Part shown: positions 26,446 through 34,968 of the stretch, one piece after another
How positions within the stretch are numbered: position 1 is the first letter of the stretch
Layout: every line of letters starts with the position of its first letter
Assembly: GCA_027619415.1 (NCBI GenBank)
Contig: JAQCFO010000008.1
Span: 1-58,449 of the forward strand
DNA from: Bacteroidota bacterium
Lineage (GTDB): Bacteria > Bacteroidota > Bacteroidia > Flavobacteriales > Flavobacteriaceae
DNA length: 58,449 bases
Direction of reading: 5' to 3'
Notes under the pieces: generated by a model
Told to the model about the DNA's origin: nothing
Database searches by the model: none
The model's input: the letters and a program-made list of their open reading frames with translations, nothing else
Position numbers and translations under genes: made by a program

Positions 26446-26957
26446 TGGCTAATAATAAATATGGAATTTTGATTAAAATAGTTTCAGTATTAATTCCTGT
26501 TGTAGTAGCAATTTTATTTACTGTTCGAATCCCTGATGTAGAGCCTTTATCTTTTTTGCCTCCTATTTATGCTAGTATTAATGCTTTAACTGCCTTACTT
26601 TTAATTTTAGCACTAAGAGCTATTAAGTCTGGAAAAAGATTACTTCATGAAAGACTTATGAAGACTTGTATCGCTCTGTCTTTAATTTTTTTAGTTATGT
26701 ATATAGCTTACCACATGACTTCAGACCCTACTCCATTTGGAGGAGAGGGATTTGTAGCGTATGTATATTATTTTATACTTATTTCTCATATAATCTTGTC
26801 AATAATTTTAATACCTATGGTATTAACGAGTTATGTTAGAGCGATTCAATCACAATTTGATCCACATAAAAAAATAGCAAAAATCACTTTTCCAATATGG
26901 CTTTATGTTGCTATAACAGGCGTGGTTGTTTATTTAATGATTTCACCATATTATTAA
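26445..26957 (+). CDS. DUF420 membrane protein
   Basis: A 170-residue protein with five predicted helices belonging to the DUF420 family, regularly found next to cytochrome oxidase and SCO genes. Recognisable segments are SFLPPIYASINALTALLLILALRAIKSGK, then LLHERLMKTCIALSLIFLVMYIAYHM, and HIILSIILIPMVLTSYVRA, with conserved histidines within the helices. The role is unproven, probably in oxidase assembly. The ATG overlaps the SCO stop by one base. It is followed by a small CxxC membrane protein gene within two bases. Confidence 0.88.
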   Translation: MANNKYGILIKIVSVLIPVVVAILFTVRIPDVEPLSFLPPIYASINALTALLLILALRAIKSGKRLLHERLMKTCIALSLIFLVMYIAYHMTSDPTPFGGEGFVAYVYYFILISHIILSIILIPMVLTSYVRAIQSQFDPHKKIAKITFPIWLYVAITGVVVYLMISPYY

Positions 26958-26958
26958 A

Positions 26959-27135
26959 ATGAGTTTAATTAGTTTACAATGCGCTATGTGCCGAGCAGTT
27001 TTGGAGTCTGGAGCTGATCAAAAAGCCGCAGAAAGCTTAAACGATGGGATAGTTTATTTGATGGCGATTCCTTATTTACTGGGTGCAGTTACATTTTATT
27101 TTATTTATGTAAGGTTTTTTAAAAAACAAGGGTAA
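26959..27135 (+). CDS. small CxxC single-helix protein of the oxidase operon (58 aa)
   Basis: An ATG-started frame of 58 residues, one base after the DUF420 stop. It begins MSLISLQCAMCRAVLESGAD, with a CxxC pair (Cys8, Cys11), followed by KAAESLNDGIVYLMAIPYLL, a membrane helix and a basic tail (VRFFKKQG). I recall counterparts with CPMC followed by GLN.GILYL...PYLL in the same place in many Flavobacteria, so it is a conserved small protein. One membrane helix plus a thiol pair suggests a metal or disulfide role in oxidase maturation, which is inference from context. It is the last gene of the block; the next gap (27136-27209) holds a promoter-like box. Confidence 0.75.
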   Translation: MSLISLQCAMCRAVLESGADQKAAESLNDGIVYLMAIPYLLGAVTFYFIYVRFFKKQG

Positions 27136-27150
27136 TTATATTTTTTTGTA

Positions 27151-27158
27151 TATATTTG
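27151..27158 (+). promoter_or_regulatory. candidate -7 box (TATATTTG)
   Basis: TATATTTG matches the TAnnTTTG element in the gap after the oxidase operon and upstream of the small lipoprotein/PadR/PspC genes. A clear TTG at the -33 distance is missing. It would start a new transcription unit 45-60 bases ahead of the 27210 ORF. Confidence 0.4.
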
Positions 27159-27209
27159 CTACTATGTATAAAAAAGTACCTTGCGATGTACTCTAATTAA
27201 AATAATGCA

Positions 27210-27293
27210 ATGACTTACAAAATAATTTTTTTTATTATAATGATAACATCACTTACTTGCGCAATTAAAAACAACTTAAATAACCAAAAATGA
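27210..27293 (+). CDS. possible 27-aa micro-lipoprotein or leader peptide
   Basis: An ATG-to-TGA frame of 27 residues, MTYKIIFFIIMITSLTCAIK then NNLNNQK. It reads like a signal sequence ending in a lipobox (SLTC), leaving a very short mature lipopeptide, similar in kind to entericidin-type peptides. Its stop codon overlaps the ATG of the next lipoprotein (ATGA), which suggests translational coupling or a leader function. The small size makes it uncertain; the lipobox and coupling are the only support. Confidence 0.38.
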   Translation: MTYKIIFFIIMITSLTCAIKNNLNNQK

Positions 27294-27508
27294 AAAAAAA
27301 ACTCTTAATTTTATTTGCTTTTAGCTTATCAATAACTTCCTGTATTTCTGTAGAACCTAACGTTGATGTTAAAAATGATATTCACTTAACAATTGATGGG
27401 GAAAATATTGACGGAATTCAAGGGGAATGGACTATCATTTCAGAAGAAAAAGAAGAGAATGGTAAAGAAATAATTATAATAAGAATTGAAAAAAGAGAAT
27501 TAGAATAA
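27290..27508 (+). CDS. small lipoprotein (72 aa)
   Basis: A 72-residue putative lipoprotein. The signal MKKKLLILFAFSLSITSC ends with Cys18 as the lipidation site. The mature part (54 residues) is acidic, with many Glu, and patterned like short beta strands (DIHLTIDGENIDGIQGEWTI, then EIIIIRIEKRELE). I do not recognise a family. It is preceded by the 27-residue lipobox ORF with a four-base overlap and followed after 19 bases by the PadR regulator, so it may belong to the same envelope-response unit as PadR and PspC. Function is unknown. Confidence 0.6.
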   Translation: MKKKLLILFAFSLSITSCISVEPNVDVKNDIHLTIDGENIDGIQGEWTIISEEKEENGKEIIIIRIEKRELE

Positions 27509-27527
27509 CCTATATTTTTAAAATAAA

Positions 27528-27869
27528 TTGAGTATAAATAATTTTAAAATTCAAATAAGAAAAGGACTTTTGGAGTTTTGCATTTTGCAAATTATTTCAA
27601 GAAATGAAGTCTATACATCCGATATTATAGAAGAATTAAAGAATTCTAAAATAATAGTGGTAGAGGGAACGGTTTATCCGCTTTTAAACCGTCTTAAAAT
27701 ATCTGGATATATTAAACATGAGTGGAAAGAATCCACTCAAGGACCTCCAAGAAAGTATTATTCTATTACTGAGACAGGAATCAATTACATAAAAGATTTA
27801 ATAATTTCTTGGAATGAAATAAACAGCTCAGTTAAGAAGCTTTTAAACATAAAAAACTCAAATGAATAA
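27528..27869 (+). CDS. PadR-family transcriptional regulator
   Basis: A 113-residue winged-helix regulator of the PadR family. KGLLEFCILQIISRNEVYTSDIIEELKNSK is the helix-turn-helix start, VVEGTVYPLLNRLKISGYIKHEW is the recognition helix and wing entry, and GPPRKYYSITETGINYIKDL is the wing. A short C-terminal dimer helix follows. The start is TTG (27528), since no ATG fits the conserved N-terminus. It overlaps the PspC gene by eight bases. I recall PadR followed by a PspC-domain protein as a recurring flavobacterial pair, so PadR probably regulates its own operon. The effector is unknown. Confidence 0.9.
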   Translation: MSINNFKIQIRKGLLEFCILQIISRNEVYTSDIIEELKNSKIIVVEGTVYPLLNRLKISGYIKHEWKESTQGPPRKYYSITETGINYIKDLIISWNEINSSVKKLLNIKNSNE

Positions 27870-29127
27870 GACATATACAGTAAATATTGGAGGCGTTATT
27901 TTTAATATTGATCACAATGCGTATGAGATATTAAATAGTTATTTAGATTCTGTAAAATTATATTTTTTCACTCTAGATCAAGAAGGTGAAATTATTAAAG
28001 ATTTTGAGCTAAGAATTGCAGAAAATTTTTCATCAAAAACTACATCAGATAAAAATATTATTTCTTTAATAGATGTGAAAAAGATGATTTCTGTAATGGG
28101 AACTTTAGAAGATTTTGAATCGGCACATGATTTTAATGAAGAACAACAAGACTCAATCTTTAAAGATGAAAGCCCTAAAAAAATATTTAGAGATAGCAGC
28201 AATAAAATTTTAGGAGGAGTATGTTCTGGAATTGCACGATATTTAAAAGTAGACCCCGTATTTATAAGAGCAGGGTTTGTTATTCTGACAGTAGTTGGAT
28301 TTATTTCTTATTTAATATGTTGGATTAGCCTTCCTTCAAAAGAATTTAAAGGGAATTATAAAAAATTATTTTTTAGAGATAGCGAAGATCAAGTTATTGG
28401 AGGGGTAGCTAAAGGAATATCTAATTACCTAAATCTTGACGTGACTCTTATAAGAGTTATACTTATTATTAGTATTTTTTTAAATGGTTTTGGAGTTTTA
28501 GTATATTTAATTTTATGGTTTTTCACTAAAGAAGCTAAAACAATTGGTCAAAAGATGAACATGTCTGGATATCGAGTGACTATTTCTAATGTTGAAGAGT
28601 TTTTTAAAAAAAAAACTAAAAAAACCGATGAAAACGAGAAAATATTAATCAAAATTTTACTGTTTCCATTTAGACTTATTTCACCTATTTTAAATAAGAT
28701 CATTTACATTTTATCAAAGTTTTTAAAAATTATTTTTTTATTTTTTTTATTTTTTTTGACAATTATCCCTGTAATTTTAATTTTTTTATTGGCAGCGACT
28801 CAACTAGGTTATTTGGAAACATTTTATAATGATTTTTTTGAGTTTGAATTATTTAATGAAATTCCAAATTATTTTATTACAACAATGTACATAAGTTTGA
28901 TTTTGACTGTCCTTTTACTTGTTGTAGTTTCTGTCAAAGTTTTATTTAATAAATCTAATATTTATGTATTTATTTTGGTTTTTACAACTTGGTTGATTTT
29001 TACTGCTTTTAATATAGTTGCAACTGTAAAAGTTTTTGATGATTTTCAGGAGAAGGGATTGATTTCAAAAATGATTATTATAAAATCTTTTAAAAGCAAC
29101 AAACAAAACTTTAAAATTAAAACATGA
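27862..29127 (+). CDS. PspC-domain membrane protein (two PspC domains)
   Basis: A 421-residue membrane protein. Residues 1-100 are a soluble N-terminal domain (VNIGGVIFNIDHNAYEILNSYLDS...), followed by two PspC domains. The first is FRDSSNKILGGVCSGIARYL and the helix after it (about 111-168). The second is FRDSEDQVIGGVAKGISNYL and its helix (about 171-230). Then come a linker and three or four further helices (about 280-400). PspC proteins sense or stabilise membrane stress together with PspA-type systems. The duplicated domain and long membrane C-terminus are usual for Bacteroidota versions. It overlaps padR by eight bases. Confidence 0.88.
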   Translation: MNKTYTVNIGGVIFNIDHNAYEILNSYLDSVKLYFFTLDQEGEIIKDFELRIAENFSSKTTSDKNIISLIDVKKMISVMGTLEDFESAHDFNEEQQDSIFKDESPKKIFRDSSNKILGGVCSGIARYLKVDPVFIRAGFVILTVVGFISYLICWISLPSKEFKGNYKKLFFRDSEDQVIGGVAKGISNYLNLDVTLIRVILIISIFLNGFGVLVYLILWFFTKEAKTIGQKMNMSGYRVTISNVEEFFKKKTKKTDENEKILIKILLFPFRLISPILNKIIYILSKFLKIIFLFFLFFLTIIPVILIFLLAATQLGYLETFYNDFFEFELFNEIPNYFITTMYISLILTVLLLVVVSVKVLFNKSNIYVFILVFTTWLIFTAFNIVATVKVFDDFQEKGLISKMIIIKSFKSNKQNFKIKT

Positions 29128-29133
29128 AATTCG

Positions 29134-29154
29134 TAAGTTTGGGCATTATTTTTG
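29134..29154 (+). promoter_or_regulatory. two overlapping candidate -7 boxes before the ABC operon
   Basis: TAAGTTTG (29134-29141) and TATTTTTG (29147-29154) both match TAnnTTTG in the 60-base gap ahead of the ABC ATPase gene. Neither has a clear TTG at -33. Either could start the efflux operon. Confidence 0.4.
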
Positions 29155-29187
29155 AGAACAATTTAGAGATGTAATTATAAAAACACT

Positions 29188-29880
29188 ATGATATCAATTA
29201 AAGACCTGCATAAGTCATATAAAATGGGATCGAACTCTTTACACGTTTTAAAGGGTATTAATTTTGAAGTAGAAGAAGGAGAACTAGTGGCTATAATGGG
29301 ATCTTCTGGTTCTGGCAAGTCAACTCTTTTAAATATACTTGGGATGTTAGACCTGTTAGATAAGGGTTCTTACGAATTAGATGGTGTGCCAATAAAAGAT
29401 TTGAACGAAACAAAAGCAGCTAATTATAGAAATAAATTTCTTGGTTTTGTATTTCAATCTTTTAATTTGATCAATTATAAAACTGCTTTAGAAAACGTAA
29501 CACTTCCGCTTTATTATCAAGGAGTAAAAAGAAAAGAACGAGATGCTGAGGCTTTAAAGTATTTAGAAGATGTTGGATTAAAAGAATGGGCAACTCACTT
29601 GCCTAGCGAATTATCAGGAGGTCAAAATCAAAGGGTGGCTATTGCTAGAGCTCTTGTTTCCAAACCAAAGGTTCTTCTTGCTGATGAACCTACTGGAGCT
29701 TTAGATTCTAATACTTCCAAAGAGGTTATGGCTCTAATTCAGGATATAAATAAGAATGGTAAAACAATTTTAATTGTTACTCATGAAGAAGATATTGCTA
29801 AAATGTGTTCAAGAATTGTCAGATTAAAAGATGGAGTAATTGTGGAAGACAAAAAAAATAAAATGATTAAAGCTATTTAA
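29188..29880 (+). CDS. MacB-type ABC transporter ATP-binding protein
   Basis: A 230-residue ATPase of the LolD/MacB subfamily. It has Walker A GSSGSGKSTL (about 38-47), a Q-loop at FVFQSFNLI, the signature LSGGQNQRVAIARAL (about 137-151), Walker B VLLADEPTGALD and the switch His in LIVTHEED. The TLPLYYQGV spacing is typical of efflux or lipoprotein-release ATPases that act with separate FtsX-like permeases. The two permeases, a membrane fusion protein and a TolC-like protein follow in order, so this drives a tripartite export pump. Exported substrate unknown. Confidence 0.93.
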   Translation: MISIKDLHKSYKMGSNSLHVLKGINFEVEEGELVAIMGSSGSGKSTLLNILGMLDLLDKGSYELDGVPIKDLNETKAANYRNKFLGFVFQSFNLINYKTALENVTLPLYYQGVKRKERDAEALKYLEDVGLKEWATHLPSELSGGQNQRVAIARALVSKPKVLLADEPTGALDSNTSKEVMALIQDINKNGKTILIVTHEEDIAKMCSRIVRLKDGVIVEDKKNKMIKAI

Positions 29881-31113
29881 ATGTTTAATAGAGACCGCTG
29901 GCTAGAAATATTTCAAACAATTAGAAAGAATAAGCTTAGAACTTTTCTTTCTGGCTTTACAGTTGCCTTAGGTATCTTAATTTTTGTAGTATTATTTGGT
30001 TTTGGAAATGGTCTTAAAAATACGTTTGATAAATTTTTTAAGGACGACGCTCTAAATACTATGTGGGTTAGACCAAGTAGAACTTCAAAACCATATATGG
30101 GTTATGAAGCTAACAGACGAATAGAATTGGATAACGCTGATCTTGAAGATATATCCAAAAGGTTTGAATTTTATATTCAAGGAATAACTCCTAGAATTTC
30201 ATTTAGTGGAACATTAGGATATAAATTAGAATCTAATAATTATCCCATAAGAGGAGTTGGCCCATCTCATCAAAACAACGAGATGACCATTATGATGAAA
30301 GGAAGGTTTCTCAATGGATTTGATATTGATAATAAAGAACGAAACGTAGTTATTGGAAGACTAGTTGAACAAGATTTATTTAAAGATGAAGATGGTATTG
30401 GTAAATTCATTTCAGGAGGAGGTAGATCTTGGAAAGTTATTGGTGTTTTTCAAGATGATGGAGGAGACAATGAAGAGAGAATAATTTACGCACCATATTC
30501 TACAATTCAAATGATACAAAAAGGCACTGACGATATCGGCCAAATGATCATATCATACAAACCTGAAATTGGATATGGTGGAGCTGTAGCTTTTGAAAAC
30601 CAATTGAAAAAATATTTAAAACAAAAGAAATTTATTGATCCAACTGATCCTAGAGGTCTTTTTATTAGAAGTGCTGCTTCAGACCTTAAAGAGAATGATC
30701 AGTTTGCGTCGGTTTTACAATACATAATATCATTTGTAGGGATAGGCACTCTTTTAGCTGGAATCATAGGGATTTCAAATATTATGGTTTTTGTAGTTAA
30801 GGAAAGAACTAAAGAGCTAGGAGTAAGAAAAGCAATTGGAGCAACGCCAAAATCTATCGTTGGAATGATCTTACATGAGGCTATTTTTATTACTACCATC
30901 TCTGGATATTTTGGGTTATTCGCAGGAATTGCTTTTTTGAACTTTGTAGGAGATAAACTAGAAGAAGATTATTTTATTACTAATCCGTATATAGATTTTT
31001 CAACAGGAATATCTGCTACTATAATATTAATAGCCTTTGGAGCTTTTGCAGGCTATTTACCGGCTAAAAGAGCGGCGAGTATTAGACCAATTGAAGCATT
31101 AAGAGACGATTGA
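29881..31113 (+). CDS. MacB/FtsX-type ABC permease (first)
   Basis: A 410-residue permease with the MacB topology: an N-terminal helix (about 20-41, LSGFTVALGILIFVVLFGFG), a large periplasmic MacB_PCD domain (about 42-280), and three C-terminal helices making the FtsX domain. These are IISFVGIGTLLAGIIGISNIM, then a helix after KERTKELGVRKAIGATPKSI, and the last before the PAKRAASIRPIEALRDD tail. The ABC coupling motif KERTKELGVRKAIGA is intact. It starts directly after the ATPase stop. A second, distinct permease gene follows after one base, so the complex is likely a heterodimer. Confidence 0.92.
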   Translation: MFNRDRWLEIFQTIRKNKLRTFLSGFTVALGILIFVVLFGFGNGLKNTFDKFFKDDALNTMWVRPSRTSKPYMGYEANRRIELDNADLEDISKRFEFYIQGITPRISFSGTLGYKLESNNYPIRGVGPSHQNNEMTIMMKGRFLNGFDIDNKERNVVIGRLVEQDLFKDEDGIGKFISGGGRSWKVIGVFQDDGGDNEERIIYAPYSTIQMIQKGTDDIGQMIISYKPEIGYGGAVAFENQLKKYLKQKKFIDPTDPRGLFIRSAASDLKENDQFASVLQYIISFVGIGTLLAGIIGISNIMVFVVKERTKELGVRKAIGATPKSIVGMILHEAIFITTISGYFGLFAGIAFLNFVGDKLEEDYFITNPYIDFSTGISATIILIAFGAFAGYLPAKRAASIRPIEALRDD

Positions 31114-31114
31114 T

Positions 31115-32380
31115 ATGAAAAGATTATTTGACAAAGATACTTGGCAAGAAATTTTTGGTTCAATCCAAAAAAATAAGATTAGAACTATAATTACTATGAT
31201 TGGAGTATTATGGGGGATCTTTATATATATAACGCTTTCAGGCACCTCTAAAGGACTTGACAATGGTTTTGAAAGACAGTTCCAATCTATAGCTTCTAAT
31301 AGTATTTTTGTTTGGGCTCAATCAACAAGCTTGCCTTATGCTGGGTATAAATCTGAAAGAAATATTACATTAAAAATACACGATGCAGATGTATTAAAGA
31401 AGAAAGTAAAGGATATAAAATTTATAGCTCCAAGAATTGTAGCGGGTGTTTTTGGAAGTCCAGGTGGTAATATAGTTAGAGGAACTAAAACCGGAACTTA
31501 TTCTGTGTATGGCGAATATCCTGAGTACATTAAAATTGCGACTTCTAAAATTTATGATGGCGGGAGGTTTATAAATGAATCGGATATAAAATATGAACGA
31601 AAAGTTTGTGTTATAGGAGAAAGAACTCAATTAGAACTTTTTGAAGAAGAAGAAGATCCTATTGGAAAATTTATTAGTATTAATAAAATTAATTTTAGAG
31701 TTGTTGGAGTACATAAGTTTGTTCAAGGTGGAGGTTTTGGCGATGACGGAGATATTTATATACCTTTCGCAACTTTTAAAAAAATATTCAATACAGGAGA
31801 TGATGTGGCATTTTTTATGATTGCAGCTAATGAAAACGCCGATGGAATTAAAGTAGAAAAAGACGTTAAAGCAACATTAAAAGAAATTCATAAAATTGAT
31901 CCAAATGATGAAAGAGCTATTGGAGGGTTTAATTTAGGAGAAATTTTTAGAAAAACGATGAACTTCGCTAACGGGTTAACTTTTTTATCACTTGTTGTAG
32001 GAATAGCTACTATTTTGGCGGGTATTATAGGTATTGGAAATATCTTACTCATTTCTGTAAAAGAAAGAACCAAAGAAATTGGAATTAGAAGAGCTTTAGG
32101 AGCAACTCCATCAGAAGTAAGATCACAAATTATTTTAGAATCTGTTTTTTTAACAATTTTATCTGGAATAATAGGAATTATTTTAGGAGCCTTGGTTTTG
32201 TATGGAATAAACGCAGCTACAATAGATCAAACTGATTTTCCTTATACCAATCCCACCGTACCAATCCCTTATGTTTTAGGAGCTTTAGGTCTTATGGTTA
32301 TACTAGGAACATTAATAGGGATTATTCCAGCTCAAAGAGCTGTTAGCATAAAACCAATAGACGCATTAAGAGAAGAATAA
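31115..32380 (+). CDS. MacB/FtsX-type ABC permease (second)
   Basis: A 421-residue paralogue of the preceding permease with the same layout. It has a first helix (about 24-45), a periplasmic MacB_PCD domain with a GGFGDDGDIYIPFATFKKIF segment, and a C-terminal FtsX domain with the coupling loop KERTKEIGIRRALGATPSEV. It ends with AQRAVSIKPIDALREE, the typical tail. It diverges clearly from the first permease, so the duplication is old. It lies in the ATPase-permease-permease-MFP-TolC operon. Confidence 0.92.
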   Translation: MKRLFDKDTWQEIFGSIQKNKIRTIITMIGVLWGIFIYITLSGTSKGLDNGFERQFQSIASNSIFVWAQSTSLPYAGYKSERNITLKIHDADVLKKKVKDIKFIAPRIVAGVFGSPGGNIVRGTKTGTYSVYGEYPEYIKIATSKIYDGGRFINESDIKYERKVCVIGERTQLELFEEEEDPIGKFISINKINFRVVGVHKFVQGGGFGDDGDIYIPFATFKKIFNTGDDVAFFMIAANENADGIKVEKDVKATLKEIHKIDPNDERAIGGFNLGEIFRKTMNFANGLTFLSLVVGIATILAGIIGIGNILLISVKERTKEIGIRRALGATPSEVRSQIILESVFLTILSGIIGIILGALVLYGINAATIDQTDFPYTNPTVPIPYVLGALGLMVILGTLIGIIPAQRAVSIKPIDALREE

Positions 32381-32405
32381 TAGAATAATAAATTAATTAT
32401 ATAAT

Positions 32406-33527
32406 ATGAAATATTTAAAATACATAGGAATTGTTGCCCTTATTGGGGGAGTTTTATTTGCAAGTGCATTTTTCATCAAGTCTAATAGCACTTCATCAAT
32501 AGTATATGATACAGAAACTCTAATAACCGCTACTATTGAAGACAAAATTGTAGCAACAGGAAAGGTTTTACCTGAAGACGAGGTAAATATTGTCCCTCAA
32601 ATAGCTGGTATTATTGAAAAAATATTGGCTGAAGAAGGAGATGAGGTAGCAGCAGGAGATTTGATAGCTAGAATTAAAGTTGTTCCAAACGAACAAACTC
32701 TTAATAGCGCTGAAGGAAGAGTGAAGAGTGCGCAAATTGTTTTGAAGAATTCTAAAATTGAATTTGAAAGAAATGAAGCTCTTTTTACTAAACAAATTAT
32801 CTCAGAACAAGATTTCAACTCAGTCACTCTAAGGTACAATCAAGACATGCAAAATTTGTCAAATGCTAAAAGTGATTTGCAAATAATTAAATTAGGATCC
32901 TCAGGTGGTTCAACTATAACAAACACAAATGTTAGAGCTACTGTTTCAGGAACTATTTTAGAAATTCCTGTAAAAGAAGGAGATCAAGTTATTCAAGCCA
33001 ATACTTTCAATGCCGGAACTACAATAGCTACTATTGCTGATCTAGATAAAATGATTTTTGAAGGACAAGTAGATGAAGGAGAAGTTGGAAAGTTAAGTGT
33101 AGGTATGCCATTAGTAATAACTTTAGGTGCGATAGAGAATAAAGAATACAGTGCTAAACTAAGGTTAATTGCTCCAAAAGGAACAGAAGTTGGTGGGGCA
33201 ATTCAGTTTAAAATTGAAGGAGAAGTTTATTTAGATGATGAGTATGTTATAAGAGCAGGCTATAGTGCCAACGCTTCAATAGTGACTCAAAAAAAGGTTG
33301 ATGTAATTGCTATTAGTGAGGCATTATTGCAATACGATTCAAAAACTAAAAAACCATATGTAGAAATAGAGACTTCTAGTCAAAAATTTGAAAGAAAAGA
33401 TGTGAAGCTTGGTATCTCAGATGGCATTAATGCTGAATTAATTGAAGGAGTCTCGAAAACTGATAAAATTAAAGTGTGGAATAAATCTGAACCTGATAAA
33501 AGAGGAGATGTTGATAATGGTAATTAA
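32406..33527 (+). CDS. HlyD/MacA-family efflux periplasmic adaptor
   Basis: A 373-residue membrane fusion protein linking the inner-membrane ABC pump to the TolC-like channel. There is an N-terminal anchor (about 5-24), a first lipoyl half (VATGKVLPEDEVNIVPQIAGIIEKILAEEGDEVAAGDLIARI), a coiled-coil hairpin (about 98-160), a second lipoyl half (ATVSGTILEIPVKEGDQV), and the beta-barrel and membrane-proximal domains up to the C-terminus. Complete adaptor architecture. It starts 25 bases after the permease and is followed 22 bases later by the TolC-like gene. Confidence 0.92.
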   Translation: MKYLKYIGIVALIGGVLFASAFFIKSNSTSSIVYDTETLITATIEDKIVATGKVLPEDEVNIVPQIAGIIEKILAEEGDEVAAGDLIARIKVVPNEQTLNSAEGRVKSAQIVLKNSKIEFERNEALFTKQIISEQDFNSVTLRYNQDMQNLSNAKSDLQIIKLGSSGGSTITNTNVRATVSGTILEIPVKEGDQVIQANTFNAGTTIATIADLDKMIFEGQVDEGEVGKLSVGMPLVITLGAIENKEYSAKLRLIAPKGTEVGGAIQFKIEGEVYLDDEYVIRAGYSANASIVTQKKVDVIAISEALLQYDSKTKKPYVEIETSSQKFERKDVKLGISDGINAELIEGVSKTDKIKVWNKSEPDKRGDVDNGN

Positions 33528-33549
33528 ATCAAATAGAAAAATAATAAAC

Positions 33550-34968
33550 ATGAAAATTTTAAAAACATTAATATTATTTCTTTTCTGCTCAAGCACACAA
33601 TATGCACAAGAAGTATGGACATTAGAAGATTGTGTAAAAAGAGCTCTTGAAAAAAATATTTCAATTAAACAATCCCAATTAGATTACGTTGGTTCTGAAA
33701 TTGATAAGCAAGGAGCAATTGGAAATTTTCTTCCAAATGTTAATATAGGTAGTAGTCACTCTTGGAATGTTGGTTTAAATCAAAATATTACCACTGGTCT
33801 TTTAGAAAATTTTACAACTCAATTCTCTTCAATGAACCTAAATTTAAATGTGAACATTTATAATGGTCTTCAGAATGTAAAAAGATTACACAGAGCAAAC
33901 CTAGCTATATTAGCTAGCCAGTACCAGTTAGAAGATATGACAGAGAATGTTGCTCTAAGGGTGGCGAATTCGTATTTGCAAATACTTTTTAGCAAAGAAT
34001 CATTAGCGGTTCAGTTGCTTCAGCTAGAAATTACAAAAAAAGAGTTAAAGCGAGTTAAAGAACTAGTTTATGGAGGAGTTGTTCCCAAAGGAGATGCTTA
34101 TGAAATAGAAGCAAATTTAGCATCCCAAGAAAAAAATGTAGTAGATGCACAAAATGCTTATTTTTTATCTAAAATTGTTCTTGCTCAACTTATTTTAATT
34201 GAAGACTACGAGAATTTTGAGATTGCTAATGAAACTATTGATATTCCTATTACTAATATCATGAATAAAACACCAACAGAGATATTTAATTATGCTGTTG
34301 GAAATAAAAAAGATATAATGATTAGTGAAACTAATGTTGAGATAGCGAAAAAAGATTTAGAGCTTTCTAAATCATTATTACAGCCAAGGCTATCGGCATT
34401 TTATTCTTATAGCACAAGAATTGGGTATAGTGATCGATTTGTTCCTACAGGTGAGTTTGGGACTAACACTATTGGCTTTGTTGAAGGATCTAATGAAAAG
34501 GTATTAGCACCATATGCAAAATATAAATCGGTAGATCCATTGTCTTTTTCTCAACAATTTGATTTGAACGCAGGGCAAAATTTTGGATTAAGTCTCTCAA
34601 TTCCGATTTTAAATAATTTATCTAATAGGACAAATGTTAATAGAACTAAAATAAATATTTTACGAAGTGTTAACTCTTTAGAGCAGAAAAAATTAGACTT
34701 AGAAAACACAGTGAATCAATCTTATAATGATTCAAAAGGAGCTTATAAGGCTTATGTAGCCTCTCAGAAGTTAGTTGTAGCTAGAAAATCAGCTTTTGAA
34801 TATGCTCAAAGTAAATTTGAAGTTGGAGCTATGAATTCGTTTGATTTTACTCAAGCAAAACAACGATTTGAGTTAGCACAATCTGAACTAATCAGAACTA
34901 AATATGATTATATTTTTAAACTTAAAGTTTTAGAATTTTATTTTGGAGTTCCTATCAACGTCAACTAA
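33550..34968 (+). CDS. TolC-family outer-membrane efflux protein
   Basis: A 472-residue outer-membrane channel protein, taken from the ATG at 33550 that gives a good signal peptide (MKILKTLILFLFCSSTQYAQ). A longer open frame reaches back into the adaptor gene but lacks sense as a start. The two OEP repeats are visible: WTLEDCVKRALEKNISIKQS in the first, and an FKVGAMNSFDFTQAKQRFE-like hallmark (here FEVGAMNSFDFTQ) in the second. Long Gln/Glu/Lys-rich helices surround them. It completes the MacAB-TolC-like set encoded upstream. The stop overlaps the tsaB start by one base. Confidence 0.9.
   Translation: MKILKTLILFLFCSSTQYAQEVWTLEDCVKRALEKNISIKQSQLDYVGSEIDKQGAIGNFLPNVNIGSSHSWNVGLNQNITTGLLENFTTQFSSMNLNLNVNIYNGLQNVKRLHRANLAILASQYQLEDMTENVALRVANSYLQILFSKESLAVQLLQLEITKKELKRVKELVYGGVVPKGDAYEIEANLASQEKNVVDAQNAYFLSKIVLAQLILIEDYENFEIANETIDIPITNIMNKTPTEIFNYAVGNKKDIMISETNVEIAKKDLELSKSLLQPRLSAFYSYSTRIGYSDRFVPTGEFGTNTIGFVEGSNEKVLAPYAKYKSVDPLSFSQQFDLNAGQNFGLSLSIPILNNLSNRTNVNRTKINILRSVNSLEQKKLDLENTVNQSYNDSKGAYKAYVASQKLVVARKSAFEYAQSKFEVGAMNSFDFTQAKQRFELAQSELIRTKYDYIFKLKVLEFYFGVPINVN

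Noticed and set aside
33442-33549. Longer N-terminus of the TolC-like protein overlapping the adaptor gene
   Set aside because: The added residues are charged, lie before a perfect signal peptide and overlap the coding end of the adaptor.
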